A stretch of 64,000 nt of DNA, from positions 124,001-188,000 of the forward strand of contig MU400535.1 in NCBI GenBank assembly GCA_022578965.1, written 5' to 3'. This document shows, in pieces, positions 58,355 to 64,000 of the stretch (its first letter is position 1; every line of letters begins with the position of its first letter). A program made the position numbers and the translations under genes. This stretch comes from Xylaria sp. FL1777 (taxonomy: Eukaryota > Ascomycota > Sordariomycetes > Xylariales > Xylariaceae). The notes under the pieces are model-generated. The model did no database searches and was not told the DNA's origin. It saw nothing but the letters and a program-made list of their open reading frames with translations.

Positions 58355-61300
58355 ATGGATCAAGATGAATCCCAGGGTCTGTTGAAGACCGTGCTTGGGT
58401 TCTTCGCTCGAAGACAACCGGAAAGGTCAGCGCGCACGTCATTGAAATCTAAGAAACGTGATGCTTGGCTACGGACGGATGCGTATCTGCAACATGATAC
58501 TGATGGAATCGGCGAAATTGACCCTGAGCGACTTGCGAGGACGCTACGCGCATTTGAAGAGTATATCGAGTATGACTCTGACCGAGACTCGGACTCCGTA
58601 AGTGTTCCTCATACAGGACAAGCTTCAGTCCATCAATAGCTCACCTCCTGCCCACAATTAACACAAGAGTATGAAGCAGATCTCACACCACAATGTGCCG
58701 TATCCAAAACTTCAGACGGTGCGCAACATGATCGAGCGTCCGAGCCATGGTCCGCATTCTAATCTGGGCACCACAATTCGCGTTAGTAAACGGGGACGTG
58801 AAAGTGATGCCATCATTGAGGAGCTCTCGTATTTAGACAGAGAGGCGAAGAAGCGCCGCGTTTTGCCTCGTGAAGAGCCGAGTACCGGCGACAACCTCGA
58901 AGACCCGGATGCTGACTCCGCGATAGTGACGAGGAAACACCTGGTGTCTTTAGACAATGCATTAAGGAAACACTGGGTATGTGTTTGTCGGAACTGCTCA
59001 GGGCTAAGCGTGAGACTTTCAGTGCCAAAGCGGAAAAAGAACTCAGAGATTGAGACGTCGTTCGAGGTCTTCTTCGTACGGTCTCTATCAGCAACTACGA
59101 TGCAGGAGGCCAAAATAACGGTCAAGTTAAGCGTTTGACTCTTCATGTAATGAATTATAACTGACATTTTCGGGGTAGAGATGTGAACAACAACATGACG
59201 AGGAGGGTATTTGAGCCTGTAGCCAGTGATATGTCTACTTTTGCTCATATATGCCAAAGCATTACCGACTCCCTCGGTCAGCGAAACTGCTTACACTTGG
59301 CTCTCGAGGATGGGTCATTCCAGAGGCTACGTCCGCAACCAAAGACCTTTGGCGGGGACCGAATGTCTCGGGCAGTGTCCTTGTCAGCTTTATTCAAACA
59401 TCAACAAGAATTACGTGGTAGTTCATCTGCATTGCCACTCAAGGGGAAACGAATCTTAGCTGTCACCTTGGCTACAGCTCTCCTCCCATTCTTGGAGACA
59501 CCGTGGCTGCAGCCGTCTTTCAATCACTCGAAGATACAGTTCTTTCAGCCATTGCAGGATGGAGAACTCCCCGATATCACGAAACCCTTTTTGGCCATGG
59601 AGCACATTCCGATCATCTCAGCGGGCAAGACAAACAATGGAGTTGATTTTGACAGCTCTAAACACAGGGTTCATCCCAATGCCAGTGTATTGGCTCTGGG
59701 TATACTTCTGTGTGAGCTTCACTATTGCACACCTGTGGAGCTGATGCAGAAGGACTCGGATGCCGCCAGGAACGTTAACACCGATTATTATACCAGCCTT
59801 GAGATGCTCAAGACTCTAGAAGTCGACGCTGGCGTGGATTACTATCTCGCTACGAAGGCATGCCTTCAGTGGGAGTACTATCCCCCCGGACAGCAGGCTG
59901 ACTTCGAATCTATCAGCGTACAACGGCTCTTCTATCAAAACGTTGTCAAACGACTTGAGGCCGAGATCTTCAAGTCTTGGGGTCTTCGAATAGAGGATTT
60001 GGGCTCTTTTGATCCTCGAGCGAATGAACTATGCTGGGGTCCCATCGGTCGAGAAGTTGTCCGCAATCAAACAGGCAGCGCCGATTCTTCCGAAGCACAT
60101 ACCGGAACACGGGCCCCTCAGCATCGGTCGCTTTCTGACAGCGCGCCTGTGAGCAACCCAACCCTCAACTCAGATATGGCGCTGCGAATACCTTCTTCAG
60201 GATCACCATTCCGTAGAGACCTCGCCGATGCTTCGAATAAGAGTTTGTACTTCTTTGACGCAAGCCACCAGATGGGATGTGAGCAAGAGTGAGGTGTTTC
60301 CTTCATGGCAATAATACTTCATCGTACTAATGACCTACCAGAAATCAACTTTCAAAAGACTGGATGGACAATCTTACGTCTTCGATTCATCATTATGTTG
60401 ACTCTTTCGACACTGTGCAACCTGGGTGCGGAACGTTCAAACCGGTGCGAATAGCGATTTTGGATTCCGGGTTTGACCCTGAGAATCCATTTCTGATGAC
60501 AGGAGACCAAGGACTAGATCCACGAATTAAATATGCGCAAAGTTTTGTACATCAATCAGAACCACACGATATCCGAGACGATATTGGCCACGGCACTCAT
60601 GCTCTCGGCCTTCTACTTAAGGTTGCCACCTGCGCTGAGATCTACATAGCCAGAATTGCTAATCGAGAAACTTTGGATCGTAATACTTACGACGATATTG
60701 CAAAGGCAAGACCCCGGCTCTATCGCAGAACAGACTTCGAGATGAAGCTAATGGTTTGCATAGGCTATCAACCACGCGGTTTCCGAATGGAAAGTGGACA
60801 TTATATCGATGTCATTCGGCATTCGTGAATATAACGAACCTATCAAAACAGCGATATCCAATGCACTACACAGTCAGACATTGTTGTTTGCTGCGGCATC
60901 GAACGATGGCGCAAATCTAGGCAGAGCTTTTCCAGCTAAATACCCCAGCGTCTTTTGCATACATTCAACCGATGGGAATGGTAACCCCTCCGCGTTCAAC
61001 CCGACAGCAGACGTCAAAGACGTCAATTTCAGTCTACTTGGAGAGCATGTCTCTTCGCACTGGCCGATCGGCATGAAAGGCTGCAATCAGCCTATCAATA
61101 CCATGTCAGGAACATCGGTTGCAACACCGATTGCCGCTGGGCTCACGGCCTCAATCCTGTCCTTTGTGCGGCAACAGGAACAGCACATGGCCCCAGGGAG
61201 CGATTTGCTCGGGCCGTGGCTGAAGGATGCCCATTCAATGGATGCGGTTCTGAAGCTTATGGTCAGACAGACGAGGGGGGCAGGTTACGACTATATCACG

Positions 61301-61384
61301 CCCCATGTACTCTTTGACAGAAGGTCAACAAGGGATCGTGTTTACGACAAGATCAATGATATCAGGAGACACATGTATGATTAG
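58355..61384 (+). CDS. DUF7580 - subtilisin-like (peptidase S8) protein, candidate gasdermin-activating protease
   Basis: Five exons, 58355-58597, 58668-59125, 59179-60288, 60342-60705 and 60764-61384, give 931 aa. The N-terminal half (about 180-545) has the DUF7580 pattern of fungal cell-death proteins: DNALRKHWVCVCRNC, CQSITDSLGQRNCLHLALED, LPLKGKRILAVTLATALLPF and HPNASVLALGILLCELHY. The C-terminal part is an S8 protease with Asp645 (ILDSG), His687 (DIGHGTHA), the oxyanion Asn772 (AAASND) and Ser843 (MSGTSVATP), all intact. There is no signal peptide, so it should be cytosolic. The fourth intron has a GC donor (AAG/GCAAGA) and a normal AG acceptor; the splice restores AINHAVSEWKVDIISMSFG. 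The gene converges, 62 bp away, on the gasdermin-like gene, and subtilases are known to activate fungal gasdermins by cleavage. Exon 2 borders are the least certain. Confidence 0.88.
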
Positions 61385-61446
61385 GAACATAGGAATAGGT
61401 AGTCTAGTCAATTAACACCCGTACATAATTGCATTTCAAGATCGTT

Positions 61447-62295
61447 TCACCGAAATCCAGCGGGGACGCAATAGACAATGCTATTCTCGGTCGCATCAGA
61501 AACTGTTTTCGCAGTCTCGATAGCAGACCCATCCACGTCCTCGACCAAAACAGCAGCATCATCATCCTCGTCTTCTTGTTTCCCACCAATGGCCAAGAAA
61601 GCCCCTTTGTTGTACTCTTCAAGCTTCAATTTCCGCCCAATCTTAAGCCTTTTGACGCGAAACGCAAACACAAATTCAGACTCACGATTGAATTCCGTAC
61701 AATCGTTACCCGCGCTGACCCAATGGCCCTTTGGACCAAATGTTGCACCCAGCGCATGCATGTCGACACCCATGTTCCCGGTGACTGCGGTGTTGCGAGA
61801 AGTCGAGTATTTGATCCTCGCGCCTTTGACGAGCTTTATGCCTGTGACGAGGAACAGCGTGGCGATGGGCGCGAATCGCTGCTTGGGCTCCCTCAGCCAC
61901 GTCTGCACCGCGGGTGCCTTGATGGCTTCCTCGACAAACTCCTGCGTCGGCTCAAACGCCAAAGTCGTCACGGAATCAAATGCGAACGCATTCACTGTTT
62001 CGTTCGAATGATCAACGCTTACTTCAGGGCCGAGGGGCAATCCGCCGGTAGCTAGCTGCAGGAACTGTGCATAAACACCCAAGCCGAGCCCTGTCTTGGT
62101 GGAAACGGTCTTCTTCCAGTCGGTTTCTACGACGGGTGGAATTGTGTCGGCCACGGTAGTCAAATTGCCCCTATTTAGAGGGTATTGCGGTGTTGACGTG
62201 GAGCGAATTATAGATCCAAGACATAGCGGCCCTGCTGGCGGGGGATGAATGAAATCAGACGTTGGACACAGAAAATACGTCTTTACAAATGACAT
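61447..62295 (-). CDS. Candidate fungal gasdermin-like pore-forming protein
   Basis: Intronless, 282 aa from the ATG at 62295. The frame is open upstream to an ATG at 62436, but the extra 47 residues look like leader sequence, and MSFVKTYFLCPTSDF is a family-like beginning. Main blocks are GPLCLGSIIRS (22-32), VETDWKKTVSTKTGLGLGVY (56-75), a region likely rich in beta strands (FAFDSVTTLAFEPTQEFVEE, LFLVTGIKLVKGARI) and EFVFAFRVKRLK (207-218). A charged tail (about 219-282, acidic near 240-255) ends the protein. Length, an N-terminal lipid-binding-like part plus short C-terminal tail, and the convergent subtilase neighbour fit the RCD-1/HET-Q1 gasdermin-like family. Those proteins are kept inactive by a short tail and freed by proteolysis to permeabilise the plasma membrane. 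The assignment rests on pattern and context; otherwise it is a conserved fungal protein of unknown function. Confidence 0.65.
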   Translation of the reverse strand: MSFVKTYFLCPTSDFIHPPPAGPLCLGSIIRSTSTPQYPLNRGNLTTVADTIPPVVETDWKKTVSTKTGLGLGVYAQFLQLATGGLPLGPEVSVDHSNETVNAFAFDSVTTLAFEPTQEFVEEAIKAPAVQTWLREPKQRFAPIATLFLVTGIKLVKGARIKYSTSRNTAVTGNMGVDMHALGATFGPKGHWVSAGNDCTEFNRESEFVFAFRVKRLKIGRKLKLEEYNKGAFLAIGGKQEDEDDDAAVLVEDVDGSAIETAKTVSDATENSIVYCVPAGFR

Positions 62296-63159
62296 GGCTT
62301 TGAGGCTTCGTTTTGCGACTTCGGGTTTTCCTTCAGACCTCCCCCGATCATTGTGTTCTTGAGTCCCCCTGACAAACTCGCAGTTATTTGTACCAGGACC
62401 CCCCACTGTCCTCCAATGTGTGGAACGGAAGTGCACTTTTTCCCCGAGATCCTACCACACTACCACATCGCAATCTAGGACTTTGTCCACACCGACTTGC
62501 GCCTCGTCAGGCTGAGCGACGACCATGGCTGTTCGTAAGCATGTGGCAGAAGGCAGGTATCACAACAGGGGTCGGCCCACCTGAAACCACGGAAGACTCT
62601 CGCCAGCAGATCTTGAAATCAATCGGGACGCCAACTCTCAGCCGGGCAGGTGGTTCTGGGGGTAATCTCTCGGAGTCTCCGACACGTCGGTATTCAGCGC
62701 TCCCGCGAGTTGGACCATGACGAGGACAGCCGACCCTCCATCTCAGAACAGAGGCGTTTATAGCGGGGTTATATGTTTGCTTGCCATGTTGGCGGCCATC
62801 CGTGCATCCATGCCTACTACCGTGCCATCTCTGCCATCTCTGCCAATGAGATTCACTTACAGCGCAGCACAACCCAGCCCAGGGAGTGAGGTATACCGGC
62901 CATTGGTTCTGTCGCAATTTCATCTTACTGTCAAATTTTCCATCCCCTATCTTTCAAGGCTGCCTTGCATCAATAATTCAAGCCACTCGAATTCTCCTGT
63001 TGCAAGTCCTGTGCGTATCTTGCTATTGTATATTGTATCGCCTCTGCTCTTCCTTGAGTAAACCAACCCTTGGGTATCCTAGATCTCAGATTCATCACTT
63101 ACACCTCCTGTGCTCCACCATCCACCATCAGCGCAGCTTCAATTTTCAGGAAAGGGATC
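62296..63159. other. Divergent promoter region
   Basis: About 860 bp between the gasdermin-like gene (minus strand) and the PAQR gene (plus strand). The right part is C/T-rich, like a fungal 5' leader. A tandem TGCCATCTC pair lies at about 62823-62840. Short frames on both strands are not supported as genes. Confidence 0.5.
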
Positions 63160-64000
63160 ATGACAAGAGCAGAGCTCAAGCAACGGCAGGTGCCGAAAGC
63201 CAACATGAGCACCATAAACGACACGAATCGGCCGAGGACTAAAGCGCGAACCGTAACTTTGGAGCAGATTTCAGAATGGCAGTCCGACAATAAGTATATC
63301 CTCAGTGGCTATCGGCCAGAGAAAGCAGACTACCTGGAGATCTTGACCAGCCTGACTTTCTTGCACAATGAGACCTGCAATGTGTACACGCATCTAGTCG
63401 GGGCTCTCGTCCTACCACTTATCGCAGGTACCTACTTGCGTTACCTGGCCGAGCCTCAATTTCTCAATGTGTCATCAACGGACTACACTATCTTTGGAAT
63501 CTATTTCTGGTGTGCGGAGACCTGCTTGGTCTTGAGCGCACTTTACCACCTACTGCAGCCCCATTCGCATGACGTGGAACAGTTCTGGCATGGAATGGAT
63601 TTGCTTGGTATTGTCATTGTGACAGTGGGCACCTTCTCTTCCGGCATCTACTATGTGTTCTTCTGTGAAGCAAGCTTGCAAAAGCTGCACTGGGCCATTG
63701 TCAGTCTCCCCGACAACTCGTCACCACTGGGGTCAAATCCACTCACTCATATGCTGACCTGGATCCCAGATCTTAACCACGGGCACAATCACCGGGGTGC
63801 TAATTTCAAACCCATCACTCAAGACACCGCGCTATCGGAATGTGAAGGCTGGCGCCTTCGTTATTTTTGGCGCTTCATCCTTCATACCCTTGCTGCATGG
63901 AGTTCAGCGATATGGGCTTGAATACATGCTCGAACACGCAGGAATGAAATGGTATCTCCTCGAGCTGACTTTCTATGGCACCGGAGTCGCCTTGTACGGG
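63160..64000 (+). CDS. PAQR / adiponectin-receptor-like (hemolysin III-related) membrane protein, 3' end outside window
   Basis: Partial gene. Exons 63160-63699 and 63770 to the window edge; the 70-bp intron has a GTCAGT donor, a GCTGAC branch point and a CCAG acceptor. The protein so far is 257 aa. It shows the PAQR pattern FLHNETCNVYTHLVGAL, then transmembrane helices, SALYHLLQPHS (first part of the metal site), SGIYYVFFCEASLQKLHWAI, and after splicing ILTTGTITGVLISNPSLKTP and GMKWYLLELTFYGTGVALYG. The final HxxxH zinc motif would lie beyond position 64000. Fungal members (Izh type) are seven-helix membrane proteins linked to zinc and sterol homeostasis. An ATG at 63205 is an alternative start. 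Unspliced reading would end falsely at 63921. Confidence 0.92.

Noticed and set aside
61447..62436. Gasdermin-like protein starting at 62436 (329 aa)
   Set aside because: The first 47 residues look like untranslated leader. The internal ATG at 62295 gives a family-like start and length; the longer start is not excluded.
1..64000. CRISPR arrays, bacterial operons, rRNA genes
   Set aside because: The sequence is nuclear fungal DNA. No regularly spaced direct repeats, Shine-Dalgarno-led operons or rRNA-like segments were seen.

Overview
This is eukaryotic nuclear DNA from a filamentous ascomycete, most likely a Sordariomycete. The genes carry many short introns (about 50-200 bp) with GT..AG borders and CTAAC/CTGAC-type branch points. 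Several families are specific to filamentous fungi (Vps3844, Ntr2, Pal1-like, DUF7580, fungal NLR). Gene-poor spacers are AT-rich and scattered with TACCTA/TAGGTA words. I cannot name the species. All gene models were spliced by eye from reading-frame continuity and protein-family conservation.

Positions 1-31000 are mostly a conserved housekeeping block. In order it holds an incomplete F-box-like gene, CFT1 (mRNA 3'-end cleavage), a Pal1-like gene, USB1 (U6 snRNA 3' end), ERO1 (ER disulfide formation), CKS1 (CDK subunit), an RSC4-like double-bromodomain gene, the ribosome-associated Hsp70 SSB, a GC-rich MDR oxidoreductase and HMG-CoA reductase. An AT-rich gene desert at 22.9-25.6 kb interrupts it.

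Positions 31000-49000 are sparser. They hold a nicotinamidase, an alpha/beta hydrolase, a solitary type II 3-dehydroquinase, an unrecognised Gln-rich gene, a conserved mitochondrial-type protein, a Vps3844 protein and the splicing factor Ntr2. They are separated by 1-2.6 kb spacers in which I see no gene.

Positions 49000-62500 look like a cell-death/allorecognition island and are the most interesting part. A PNP-NACHT-ankyrin NOD-like receptor is followed by a short element with terminal inverted repeats and a C2H2/ankyrin protein. That protein shares a divergent promoter with a DUF7580-subtilisin (S8) gene whose catalytic residues are all intact. The protease gene converges, with only 62 bp between stop codons, on a 282-residue protein that I interpret as a fungal gasdermin-like pore former. 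Fungal gasdermins (RCD-1, HET-Q1) are known to be paired with neighbouring proteases, so this pair plausibly forms a protease-activated pore system sitting beside an NLR. The gasdermin assignment comes from family pattern, length and context, and was not checked by a search. A PAQR/adiponectin-receptor-like gene runs off the right edge.
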